Of a stretch of 9,927 bases of DNA, positions 1 through 5,808 are shown one piece after another. The stretch is from contig JANWJY010000010.1 of NCBI GenBank assembly GCA_025451715.1, forward strand, positions 1 through 9,927. The letters run 5' to 3'. The notes beneath the pieces are model-generated. The model was not told the DNA's origin and did no database searches. It saw only the letters and a program-made list of their open reading frames with translations. The translations under genes were made by a program, and so were the position numbers. Source of the stretch: Fimbriimonadaceae bacterium (GTDB lineage: Bacteria > Armatimonadota > Fimbriimonadia > Fimbriimonadales > Fimbriimonadaceae). Positions within the stretch are counted from its first letter, which is position 1. Each line of letters begins with the position of its first letter.

Positions 1-128
1 GCCGCCCACGTCGCGTAAACGATGAACAGCGACAAGGTGAGGAAGGTCAGCAGCCCCTGGATCCACCAAGCGTCCACCCGCGACGTCTTCCCGAACCCCT
101 TCCTGTAAAGCTCCTCCGACTTCGCCAT
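1..128 (-). CDS. N-terminus of a small membrane protein, possibly succinate dehydrogenase-associated (partial)
   Basis: An ATG at 128 on the minus strand opens a frame that stays open for 42 codons to the window edge, so the C-terminus is missing. The product begins MAKSEELYRKGFGKTS, then has an R-V-D-A-W-W stretch at about residues 17-22 and a hydrophobic helix at about 25-43 ending in Y-A-T-W-A. From memory, a charged N-terminus, a DxWW motif and a helix ending in TWAA resemble small uncharacterised membrane proteins found beside succinate dehydrogenase genes in Actinobacteria and related phyla. That link is inference, because the adjoining genes are outside the window. No Shine-Dalgarno sequence precedes the ATG; a TATGAT hexamer lies at 141-146, 12 nt upstream. 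It follows the LRR gene on the same strand after a 76-nt gap. Confidence 0.6.
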   Translation of the reverse strand, partial: MAKSEELYRKGFGKTSRVDAWWIQGLLTFLTLSLFIVYATWA

Positions 129-140
129 GCCCGGTTTTCA

Positions 141-146
141 ATCATA
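141..146 (-). promoter_or_regulatory. Candidate -10 box of a leaderless transcript
   Basis: The minus strand reads TATGAT, five of six matches to TATAAT, ending 12 nt before the ATG at 128. Transcription from it would start about 5 nt before the ATG. No convincing -35 box is seen. Confidence 0.35.
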
Positions 147-174
147 CACTTTGGGCGTTCGGAACTTTGGGAGT

Positions 175-192
175 GCGCGGGCTCGACCGCGC
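175..192 (-). terminator. Small GC hairpin just after the LRR gene
   Basis: A 6-bp perfect stem (GCGCGG / CCGCGC) with a 6-nt loop lies 12 nt beyond the LRR stop codon. No T-run follows on the minus strand, so its role as a terminator is uncertain. Confidence 0.25.
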
Positions 193-204
193 TTCGGACC
201 GTCT

Positions 205-2199
205 TTAGCGGCCAATCTCGACTTCTGGACGGAGCCGGCGGAACTTCGCCAGCCCCGCGTCCGTGACGCCCGGGGTGCGCCACACGTTCACCTTTCGCAG
301 GCTCTTCAGCTTCGCAAGCTCCATCAACCCCGTGTCGGTCACTTGGGTCCCGTACAGGCTGATGTCTTCCAGCGCAGGCATGTCCATGAGGTGAACGAGC
401 CCAGCGTCGGTCACGCGCGTGTCGCCGATGATCAGCGTCTTGAGCTTGGAGAGCCGGCTCAGTTTCGCCAGACCGTCGTCCGTGATCTGCGTCTTCACCA
501 AGACGAGCCACTCCAGTTCTGAGAGCTTCTCGACGGAACGCAGGCCGTCATCGGTCAGTCCCGTACTCATGAGCGCGAGTGCGGTCAGATTATGCATTCC
601 GCTGATGAGCCTGACTCCGCGGTCGGTGACCTGGGTGTCGTTCAGGTTCAGCGACTTCAGGCGCGAAAAGCGAGCGACCGTGCGCATCCCCTCGTCGGTC
701 ACCCTCGTTCCCGAGAGGTCCATCCGTTCGAGGTTCTTGAAGTCCGAGAGCACTGCGAGCCCGGCGTCGCCGATCGGCAGCCCGTAGAGCATGAGCGTCC
801 CCACCTCGTCGTCGCGAAGCGTGCGGGCGTCGCCGGACTTGTACGCGCGGCCAAAGGCGTGCAGCAGACCGGCCTCGCGCAACGCCAGAAGGTAGTCGTC
901 TCCTACTTTCCAGTAGTCGGGCGGCGGCTCGATCTCACCGAGGCTCTTGAGCGGCTTGAGCGCACGCAGATCATCGATCGCTACTTTTGTGGCCCTGATG
1001 CTTAGCCACTTTAGAGTCTTCAGCCTTGCAACGTCGCGGAGCCCCTCACCCGTGACCGACGTTCGGCTGACGTCGAGGAACTCCAATGAGCGCAGTCCGA
1101 CGAGGTTGCGCAGGCCCGCGTCCGTGATCTTCGTGCCGCTGAGGCTCAGCAGCGTCAGCCCCTTCATCCGACCGATCTCGAGCAGGCCGGCGTCAGAGAT
1201 CGCGATGTTGTCGAGGCGCAGCTTTGTTACCCCGCGCAGGTCCGCGATGACCTTCATGTCCTCGTCCGTCAAGGGCGTGTTGCTCAGGTACAGGTCCTTG
1301 AGGTTCTTGAACTGGCCGAGGGTCTTGACGACGTCCCTCGCGTTCGTTGCGCGCTCGAGGTACACGAACGTGACGGCATCGGGGTCGAAGTATTCCTTCT
1401 CGATGAGCGGCATCTCGACCTCGATCCCCATTTCCACGAGCGCGTTGTAGGCGATCTCCCTGACCGAGTGCTTGCCGCGTCCGTGGCCCATGTTGCCGTT
1501 CGGCCTGTCGTAGTCCCCGAATTGCGGGTCGTCGAGCATCCCCTTGAGGATCGCGATGCTTTCGTCGGACTTGGTCTGCGCGAGGACTGCCGCCGCATCC
1601 ATTCGGGTCGAGCCGTCTTTCGAAGACGACATCGCGACCGCCCACTTCTGGAGCCGATCGTCGATCGGGACCTCAAGCGTCATTCCCATCCCGCTGTTCC
1701 GAAATCCCTTCGGCGGTAGATTGCGAACCCTGAGGCTCATCGTCCTCACGCTCGTGACGCCGGGGTTCGCGAGCACGGTCATCCGCACTGCGCGCACGAC
1801 GCTGTTGGCGTCTGTGAGTACCGAGAAGTCGGACCTCATCACGGCGAGCTCCGGATCGGACAGGCTTGTGAAGTCGTATGGCTCTCCGCTGCGGACAATC
1901 AGAATCCGCGAATTCCCCTCGACCCAGCCCGCCATGTCGCGGAAGTTCAGATGGAGCGGAATCTTCAAGACCCCCGGCATCTCTCCCTTGATCACATCGT
2001 CGACCGAGAATGTGGCGTCCACGATCGACTGCGCGTCCGCCGAGATCGTGTACTCGACCAGGGTCGCGACTGCGACCGCGTCGGAGTTTAATGCCTGCAC
2101 CTCCAGGCTCTTGGCGTGCGCTATCAACGGCTGCGCTGACACCATTGAGACGATGAGCGCTAGGCCGGCGGTCGACAAAAGCGTTCGAAGAGCGGTCAC
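205..2199 (-). CDS. Exported leucine-rich-repeat protein with HEAT-like N-terminal segment
   Basis: 664 residues from a GTG start. Residues 1 to about 29 look like a signal peptide (Arg near the start, hydrophobic core, S-A-Q / A-H-A cleavage region), so the protein is probably exported. Residues 30-190 form a domain I cannot name. Residues 195-265 have the helical, Ala/Leu-rich look of HEAT-type repeats. From about 275, 24-residue LRRs of the pattern L-x-x-L-x-L-x-x-T-x-[IV]-T-D-x-G-L appear: about six at 275-420, then eight at 465-664. The two blocks are split by a roughly 45-residue non-LRR insert rich in Pro and charged residues. This T-[IV]-T-D-x-G-L repeat type is common in Planctomycetota and relatives, where the proteins are thought to bind other proteins; the partner is unknown. 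The GTG has only a weak, very close AAAGG upstream, so the start is less secure than the frame. Confidence 0.9.
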   Translation of the reverse strand: MTALRTLLSTAGLALIVSMVSAQPLIAHAKSLEVQALNSDAVAVATLVEYTISADAQSIVDATFSVDDVIKGEMPGVLKIPLHLNFRDMAGWVEGNSRILIVRSGEPYDFTSLSDPELAVMRSDFSVLTDANSVVRAVRMTVLANPGVTSVRTMSLRVRNLPPKGFRNSGMGMTLEVPIDDRLQKWAVAMSSSKDGSTRMDAAAVLAQTKSDESIAILKGMLDDPQFGDYDRPNGNMGHGRGKHSVREIAYNALVEMGIEVEMPLIEKEYFDPDAVTFVYLERATNARDVVKTLGQFKNLKDLYLSNTPLTDEDMKVIADLRGVTKLRLDNIAISDAGLLEIGRMKGLTLLSLSGTKITDAGLRNLVGLRSLEFLDVSRTSVTGEGLRDVARLKTLKWLSIRATKVAIDDLRALKPLKSLGEIEPPPDYWKVGDDYLLALREAGLLHAFGRAYKSGDARTLRDDEVGTLMLYGLPIGDAGLAVLSDFKNLERMDLSGTRVTDEGMRTVARFSRLKSLNLNDTQVTDRGVRLISGMHNLTALALMSTGLTDDGLRSVEKLSELEWLVLVKTQITDDGLAKLSRLSKLKTLIIGDTRVTDAGLVHLMDMPALEDISLYGTQVTDTGLMELAKLKSLRKVNVWRTPGVTDAGLAKFRRLRPEVEIGR

Positions 2200-2261
2200 G
2201 ACCTTTGGACGCCCGCCAAATCGCGCACGTAACCGTTGAGCGAGTGCAACAGCCCTAGGGT

Positions 2262-2323
2262 TCCCGTTTTCCTCCCGTTTCGTCCCGTCATCTCTTGCAC
2301 TTTGCTTCCCGTTTAGCTCCCGT
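2262..2323. repeat. Five phased TCCCGT direct repeats
   Basis: TCCCGT occurs at 2262-2267, 2273-2278, 2283-2288, 2307-2312 and 2318-2323, with start-to-start steps of 11, 10, 24 and 11 nt. Most copies are followed by T or TT. On the minus strand these read ACGGGA and lie about 60-125 nt upstream of the LRR start. The roughly one-helical-turn spacing resembles a cluster of protein-binding sites facing the same side of the DNA; that role is inference. Confidence 0.55.
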
Positions 2324-2350
2324 CTTTCGCGTTACTCGTGCGCTCGCTGA

Positions 2351-2458
2351 CCGGGGCTGAAAGCCCCGGATCTAGGCGGGCAGGAATGCCCGCGCTCCGC
2401 GGGACACAGTCCCGCCCTAGTTGCAGGCCACAGGCCTGCGCTCCGGGGGGGGGGGGGG
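2351..2458. repeat. Mosaic of four short perfect hairpins ending in a 14-G run (REP-like element)
   Basis: Four near-adjacent perfect palindromes occur: 2351-2369 (8-bp stem CCGGGGCT, loop GAA), 2376-2393 (7-bp stem GCGGGCA, loop GGAA), 2399-2415 (7-bp stem GCGGGAC, loop ACA) and 2423-2439 (7-bp stem GCAGGCC, loop ACA). The second and fourth are each followed by GCTCC, which suggests a hairpin-plus-linker unit that has been shuffled. The block ends in 14 consecutive G at 2445-2458. The layout resembles dispersed REP-type or MITE-like noncoding repeats in intergenic DNA. No transposase is nearby. Confidence 0.65.
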
Positions 2459-2460
2459 TA

Positions 2461-2479
2461 CGTTTTATCGACGTTTTAT
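2461..2479. repeat. Tandem CGTTTTAT direct repeat
   Basis: CGTTTTAT occurs at 2461-2468 and again at 2472-2479, an 11-nt step, directly after the poly-G run. It is short and could be chance, but it shares the helical-turn spacing of the TCCCGT cluster. Confidence 0.3.
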
Positions 2480-2591
2480 TCGTCGTTCTCCACTTTGCGG
2501 TTTGGATTTGGCACGATAGGGCCCGGGGTGCGTCTTCGTGAGTAGCTTCACTATACCCGTTGGTGGGCGATTTGTCAAGTGTTTTGGCGAA

Positions 2592-2640
2592 AAGGTCCCG
2601 GTTTTAGGTTCAAGTAGTCAATAGGACCTTGTAAGGGCTC
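2592..2640. repeat. Inverted repeat AAGGTCC / GGACCTT with 35-nt loop
   Basis: The 7-nt arms at 2592-2598 and 2634-2640 are perfect inverse complements. The element sits between the hairpin mosaic and the Cys-rich protein gene. It could be an operator or a transcript hairpin; no closer call is possible. Confidence 0.3.
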
Positions 2641-2708
2641 GCGGCCGTTTGATGTGATCGGGGGGGCGCAACGCCCGCCCCGCCCCTGGGAGCCAACTCC
2701 GCTTGTTG

Positions 2709-2714
2709 TATGCT
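2709..2714 (+). promoter_or_regulatory. Candidate -10 box of the Cys-rich protein gene
   Basis: TATGCT (4 of 6 to TATAAT) ends 11 nt before the ATG at 2726. There is no Shine-Dalgarno sequence in between, which fits a leaderless transcript. No clear -35 box is seen. Confidence 0.3.
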
Positions 2715-2725
2715 TTTACCAAGCA

Positions 2726-3097
2726 ATGGCCCGCGCAGGCACGATCCTCGCCGTACTCGCGCTCCTCATCCAAGGGGCGCTGGCCGCGGGCGTCTGCGGG
2801 ACGCAAGACGAGCCGAAGAGGGACTGCCAAAAGGGCGCGTCGGCTCAAGGATGCTGCTGCGACGCGAAGCCAAAAGCGAACGACTGCGCGTGCACCATCG
2901 GCGCACCGACGCAGACGGACACGACGCAGGCCGAACCTGCAATTTCAACGTCGCAGCACGCCGTGCTCGAAAATGAGGCGGTCATTCGTCAAGCGCACGG
3001 GACGATCGAATGGCAGACCGCACCTCGGCTGACCCAGCGAGTCCCAAAGGAACACCGCAAACCGCCCGACCTCGGGCGCGCACCGCCGGTCGCGTGA
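2726..3097 (+). CDS. Small Cys-rich exported protein, putative metal-binding
   Basis: 123 residues from the ATG at 2726. I chose this start because it opens directly into a signal peptide: M-A-R, a hydrophobic core at 5-19 and a cleavage region G-A-L-A-A-G. An in-frame start at 2654 would put 24 Pro-rich residues in front of it. The mature part has seven Cys, at 24, 34, 43, 44, 45, 54 and 56, including a C-C-C triplet and a C-A-C. A hydrophilic, Pro-rich tail with scattered His (78, 91, 110) follows. There is no good lipobox (Val precedes Cys24). I recognise no family. Cys clustering and the next gene, a YtkA-type protein 61 nt downstream, suggest metal binding or trapping in the envelope; this is inference. 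The two genes probably share a transcript. Confidence 0.75.
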   Translation: MARAGTILAVLALLIQGALAAGVCGTQDEPKRDCQKGASAQGCCCDAKPKANDCACTIGAPTQTDTTQAEPAISTSQHAVLENEAVIRQAHGTIEWQTAPRLTQRVPKEHRKPPDLGRAPPVA

Positions 3098-3148
3098 AGA
3101 ATCCACTGGACTAAAGAGACCAGCTTGCCGCTTCACGACAGACACACC

Positions 3149-3152
3149 GGAG
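3149..3152 (+). promoter_or_regulatory. Shine-Dalgarno that fixes a TTG start
   Basis: GGAG (followed by AAAACA) lies 6 nt before the TTG at 3159. This supports TTG as the start codon; no ATG opens the signal peptide. Confidence 0.6.
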
Positions 3153-3158
3153 AAAACA

Positions 3159-4709
3159 TTGAAGACATCACGAACAGCGATCGCACTGATCGCGCTTTTC
3201 GCATCTGCGCTCTCAAGCGCCCAACACCTCCACATCGAGGCCCACATCCACAAGGGCGCAGTGGTCGGGTCAAACGAGTTCCAGGTCCACCTCAAGGACC
3301 ACGGCGGAAACCCGGTCAAGGACGCGACGGTGACGCTCGCTGTGAACATGACGACCATGGACATGGGGGTGAAACGGCCGCCCGTCACCAATAGGAAGGA
3401 CGGCGCATACACCGCGACGGTCACGTTCAGCATGGCCGGGCCTTGGAAGGTCGACGTCACCGCGAAGTCCCCGACGGCGGGCGAGGCGACACAGAGCTTT
3501 GTGTTCACTACGGGCTCCGTGACGGAGGAGCACCATACCAGCGATATGGGTGCGATGCGTGGTCGGCTCAACACATGGGGGATGCAGAAAGAGGGATCTG
3601 GCACCAGTCTGCTGCCCGAGTCGTCGCCGATGTACATGAAGCACCTCGGCAACCGCGGCGGGTACGACCTCAGCGCGATGGGTTTCATCACCTACAACTT
3701 CACCGACGCGGGAGGGACGCGCGGCGAGAGCCGTTTTTACTCAAACTCGATGCTGATGCTCATGGGCAGCAAGGGGAACGATAGGGAGACGCAGGGGTTC
3801 AGCATGATGCTCTCGCTCGACCCGCTCTTCAACGGGCGCTACGGATACCCGAACCTGTTCCAGACCGGCGAGACGGCGTACGGAATCCCGCTCACCGACT
3901 TTCAGCACCCGCACGACCTCTTCGTCGAGGTCGCGGGGACGTACAGCCGCGAGATAGGCGGCGGAACGCGCGCCTTTGTGTACGGCGGTCCCGTGGCGGA
4001 GCCTGCGCTCGGCGGGCCGACCTTCATGCACCGCCCGAGCGGGGTCGAGATCCCCGAGGCGCCGATCGGGCACCACTGGTTCGACAGCACACACATCGCC
4101 TGGGGAGTGCTCACGCTAGGCATGAACAACGCGAAGTGGCAGGTCGAGGGATCGCTGTTCAACGGGCACGAGCCGGACGAGAACCGCTATTCGCCCGACA
4201 ACGTCGGGCTTAACTCGGCATCGACGAGGATCACCCTCACGCCGAGCAAGGACACCGCGTTCAACGCGAGCTACGGGTTCCTCGACGAGCCAGAGCCGGA
4301 CGAGCCCGGCGTGAGCCAACATCGACTTACCGCCTCTGCCGTCTGGAACAGGCCACTGAGCGGCGGCGCGAACCTCGCAATGACCGCGGCGTTTGGCAGG
4401 AACACCAAAGAGGGCGAGTCGACCGACGCGTTCCTGCTCGAGGGCACGTACTCGCGCGGCGACAGCACGTACTTCGCGCGTTGGGAGAACGTCGCGAAGG
4501 ACGAACTCGGCGGCGTGCCGCCCGGAACGTACAAGGTCAACAAGTTCCTCATTGGTGGAGTGAGGGAGGTGTCGAAGTTCCAAGGTTTGGATCTTGGAGT
4601 CGGCGCGTACGCTGGGTTCTACATCTTTCCAAGCTCGCTCGAGCCGTTTTACGGTAAGAGCCCGCTGACGTTCGGAGTGTTCGTGCGGCTACGGCCGAGC
4701 AAGATGTAG
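3159..4709 (+). CDS. Exported YtkA/FixH-like domain fused to a predicted outer-membrane barrel-like domain
   Basis: 516 residues from a TTG start backed by GGAG 6 nt upstream. Residues 1-21 are a signal peptide (M-K-T-S-R-T, hydrophobic core, S-S-A-Q). Residues 24-116 resemble the YtkA/FixH beta-sandwich: a Met-rich V-N-M-T-T-M-D-M-G segment at 62-70, D-G-A-Y at 81-84 and M-A-G-P-W-K-V at 92-98. Such domains are tied to copper handling and oxidase assembly. Residues 130-516 match, from memory, an uncharacterised family found in heavy-metal clusters. Its features include E-G-S-G-T-S at 145-150, M-L-S-L-D-P at 217-222, Q-H-P-H-D at 249-253 and G-H-H-W-F-D-S-T-H at 304-312, with alternating hydrophobic strands and many Gly and aromatics as in outer-membrane barrels. 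The His/Asp motifs could bind metal. Role proposed: envelope copper or heavy-metal tolerance; this is inference. It is probably co-transcribed with the Cys-rich gene. Confidence 0.85.
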   Translation: MKTSRTAIALIALFASALSSAQHLHIEAHIHKGAVVGSNEFQVHLKDHGGNPVKDATVTLAVNMTTMDMGVKRPPVTNRKDGAYTATVTFSMAGPWKVDVTAKSPTAGEATQSFVFTTGSVTEEHHTSDMGAMRGRLNTWGMQKEGSGTSLLPESSPMYMKHLGNRGGYDLSAMGFITYNFTDAGGTRGESRFYSNSMLMLMGSKGNDRETQGFSMMLSLDPLFNGRYGYPNLFQTGETAYGIPLTDFQHPHDLFVEVAGTYSREIGGGTRAFVYGGPVAEPALGGPTFMHRPSGVEIPEAPIGHHWFDSTHIAWGVLTLGMNNAKWQVEGSLFNGHEPDENRYSPDNVGLNSASTRITLTPSKDTAFNASYGFLDEPEPDEPGVSQHRLTASAVWNRPLSGGANLAMTAAFGRNTKEGESTDAFLLEGTYSRGDSTYFARWENVAKDELGGVPPGTYKVNKFLIGGVREVSKFQGLDLGVGAYAGFYIFPSSLEPFYGKSPLTFGVFVRLRPSKM

Positions 4710-4731
4710 GACAGGGCGCTCCGAAACAGGG

Positions 4732-4737
4732 TGTAAT
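4732..4737 (+). promoter_or_regulatory. Candidate -10 box before the two-helix membrane protein gene
   Basis: TGTAAT (5 of 6 to TATAAT) ends 11 nt before the ATG at 4749. With no Shine-Dalgarno in the gap, it could give a leaderless internal transcript of this small gene. Confidence 0.35.
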
Positions 4738-4748
4738 CAAGCCTAGCC

Positions 4749-4925
4749 ATGTCAAGCTTCTGGACCTACATCACCGGCTTCGTTGTGCTGATCATCGGGC
4801 TCAACCTGGCCGCGTTCCAGCTCGGGGTCGAACCGTCCTGGATGATCACCGGTTCGCTGGTCCTCCTCGGCGTCGGCATCATGTTCGCGGTCAACTCGAC
4901 CAAGACCAAGGATCCACCGGCCTAG
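4749..4925 (+). CDS. Small two-helix membrane protein, 58 residues
   Basis: ATG at 4749, TAG at 4923-4925, 58 codons. The product begins MSSFWTYITGFVVLIIG. It has two hydrophobic segments, at about residues 8-24 and 32-49, joined by a short polar turn (L-G-V-E-P-S-W), and a charged tail T-K-T-K-D-P-P-A. Codon use is GC-rich at third positions like the neighbours, which supports real coding. It lies 39 nt downstream of the YtkA-fusion gene on the same strand. I recognise no family. It could be the last gene of the metal-related set or an independent gene with its own -10 box. Its stop codon lies inside a hairpin at 4915-4933. Confidence 0.65.
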   Translation: MSSFWTYITGFVVLIIGLNLAAFQLGVEPSWMITGSLVLLGVGIMFAVNSTKTKDPPA

Positions 4926-4933
4926 GCCCGGTG
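4915..4933. terminator. Bidirectional terminator-like hairpin between convergent genes
   Basis: A 6-bp perfect stem CACCGG / CCGGTG with a 7-nt loop spans the stop codon of the small membrane protein and reaches to 2 nt from the stop codon of the opposing gene. No T-run is present on either side. Confidence 0.35.
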
Positions 4934-4934
4934 C

Positions 4935-5597
4935 TCACTTGCCTGGCGTGAACGCGGTCAGCGCGCGCTCTTGCGTCCACTCTGGCGACTTGGTCACCGA
5001 CTTCACCAGTCCGACGCCGAACACGTACCAGTGGTCGGACACGCTCTTACCCATCGTTTCGCTCTCGGACGTCACGTGAACGTGCATCGCCTTGTACTTT
5101 CCGGCAGGGACCGTGACCTCCTCTTCGTCTGCAACGATCGTGGCGGTCACATAGGACTTCATCTTCTCGATGTCTGCGGCAGACACGTTGCCCGCGGTCT
5201 GTCCGCGGAACGGTTCGATCCATGTCCAGGTCAGCCCCTTGTTGAAGGGCATCTTGACGAGCACCGTCGGAGGCAGTGACCACTGCACGCCGGGGCCGCG
5301 CATCTCGCTGTTGTAGTAGGAGAGCAGCCCGAGCTCGTTCTGGCCCCGGTACTGGTAACCCTGGTAGCCGCCGGAGTAGTCGGACTTGACTTCGAGCGCG
5401 TGGGCCTGGCCAGAGTTCACAAACCTCACCGCAGTCTCGGTCACGGTCGAGGTCACGTCGCCGCTCTTCTGGGAGTAGGTCCAGACGTTTCCGACCCTCA
5501 GCCCGAAGTCGGGCTTGACCGGTGCAAATCCGGTCAGAAGGAGCGCGCCGAGAGATACGGCGAGGACGACTGTGCTGCTCTTGGTCTTGGTACCCAT
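4935..5597 (-). CDS. Secreted protein of unknown function, DUF3108/TapB-like
   Basis: 220 residues from the ATG at 5597. A GTG three codons upstream (5606) is also in frame, but AGGTGA at 5603-5608, 5 nt before the ATG, reads as its Shine-Dalgarno and overlaps that GTG, so the ATG is preferred. A signal peptide covers about residues 1-25 (K-T-K, core V-V-L-A-V-S-L-G-A-L-L-L, then T-G-F-A). The mature part opens with G-x-x-W-T-Y (36-41), has V-P-A-G-K-Y-K-A-M at 163-171 and W-Y-V-F-G-V-G-L-V-K at 190-199. Those two late motifs resemble the 'vPaGtfka... yWyapGVGlVK' pattern of DUF3108/TapB-type beta-rich exported proteins; the family call is from memory. Function is unknown. The gene converges on the small membrane protein gene with 9 nt between the two stops. 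Confidence 0.8.
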   Translation of the reverse strand: MGTKTKSSTVVLAVSLGALLLTGFAPVKPDFGLRVGNVWTYSQKSGDVTSTVTETAVRFVNSGQAHALEVKSDYSGGYQGYQYRGQNELGLLSYYNSEMRGPGVQWSLPPTVLVKMPFNKGLTWTWIEPFRGQTAGNVSAADIEKMKSYVTATIVADEEEVTVPAGKYKAMHVHVTSESETMGKSVSDHWYVFGVGLVKSVTKSPEWTQERALTAFTPGK

Positions 5598-5699
5598 TGT
5601 GGTCACCTACCTTAGTGTAACGGAGGTTTTGGTGATCGGAGTTTCCCCTATTGTGTTGTTAAAAGGACCTAGGTTCAAACAGCCTCGAGCTAGGCTCGC

Positions 5700-5721
5700 G
5701 GTCCCGACCTCTTCTGGGACC
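5700..5721. repeat. Inverted repeat GGTCCC / GGGACC
   Basis: 6-nt perfect arms with a 10-nt loop lie in the 211-nt gap between two divergent genes (starts at 5597 and 5809). It could be an operator or a leader hairpin. I see no clear promoter or known riboswitch in this gap. Confidence 0.25.
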
Positions 5722-5808
5722 CTGGCGTAGGAAGAGGCGACTGATAAGACCCGGCCCGGCGCTAAGGGCACGCTAGGCCCCCGACCAAAACCTTGGAGGT
5801 TTACAACA

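Larger units (their letters stand above)
2200..2725. other. Gene-free, structure-rich intergenic region
   Basis: This 526-nt stretch separates the divergent LRR gene and the Cys-rich protein gene. I find no convincing coding sequence in it. From left to right it holds five phased TCCCGT repeats (2262-2323), a block of four small perfect hairpins (2351-2439), a 14-G run (2445-2458), a doubled CGTTTTAT (2461-2479), a 7-bp inverted repeat with a 35-nt loop (2592-2640) and a 5-bp GC hairpin (2664-2676). It should also hold the promoters of both flanking genes. The only promoter element I can suggest is the TATGCT at 2709-2714. Confidence 0.7.

Noticed and set aside
1544..2239. 231-codon open frame on the plus strand
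   Set aside because: It lies entirely opposite the LRR gene, whose frame has a signal peptide and regular 24-residue repeats. The plus-strand translation is low in complexity and has no family features.
2351..2439. Possible CRISPR array
   Set aside because: Palindromes are spaced 3-10 nt apart and differ in sequence. There are no identical direct repeats with unique 30-nt spacers, and no cas genes.
2338..2541. 67-codon open frame across the hairpin block
   Set aside because: Its translation is just the palindromic repeats and the G run read as protein; no coding signal.
2654..2725. Upstream start of the Cys-rich protein at 2654
   Set aside because: It adds a Pro-rich stretch in front of the signal peptide; the ATG at 2726 opens directly into it.
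2945..3691. 248-codon open frame on the minus strand
   Set aside because: It overlaps both the Cys-rich gene and the YtkA-fusion gene on the opposite strand. The plus-strand products have signal peptides and recognisable motifs; this one does not.
5607..5808. Possible riboswitch or small gene in the divergent gap
   Set aside because: Only a 6-bp inverted repeat and a 5-bp hairpin over the ribosome site are visible. No known riboswitch core or codon-biased frame is seen.
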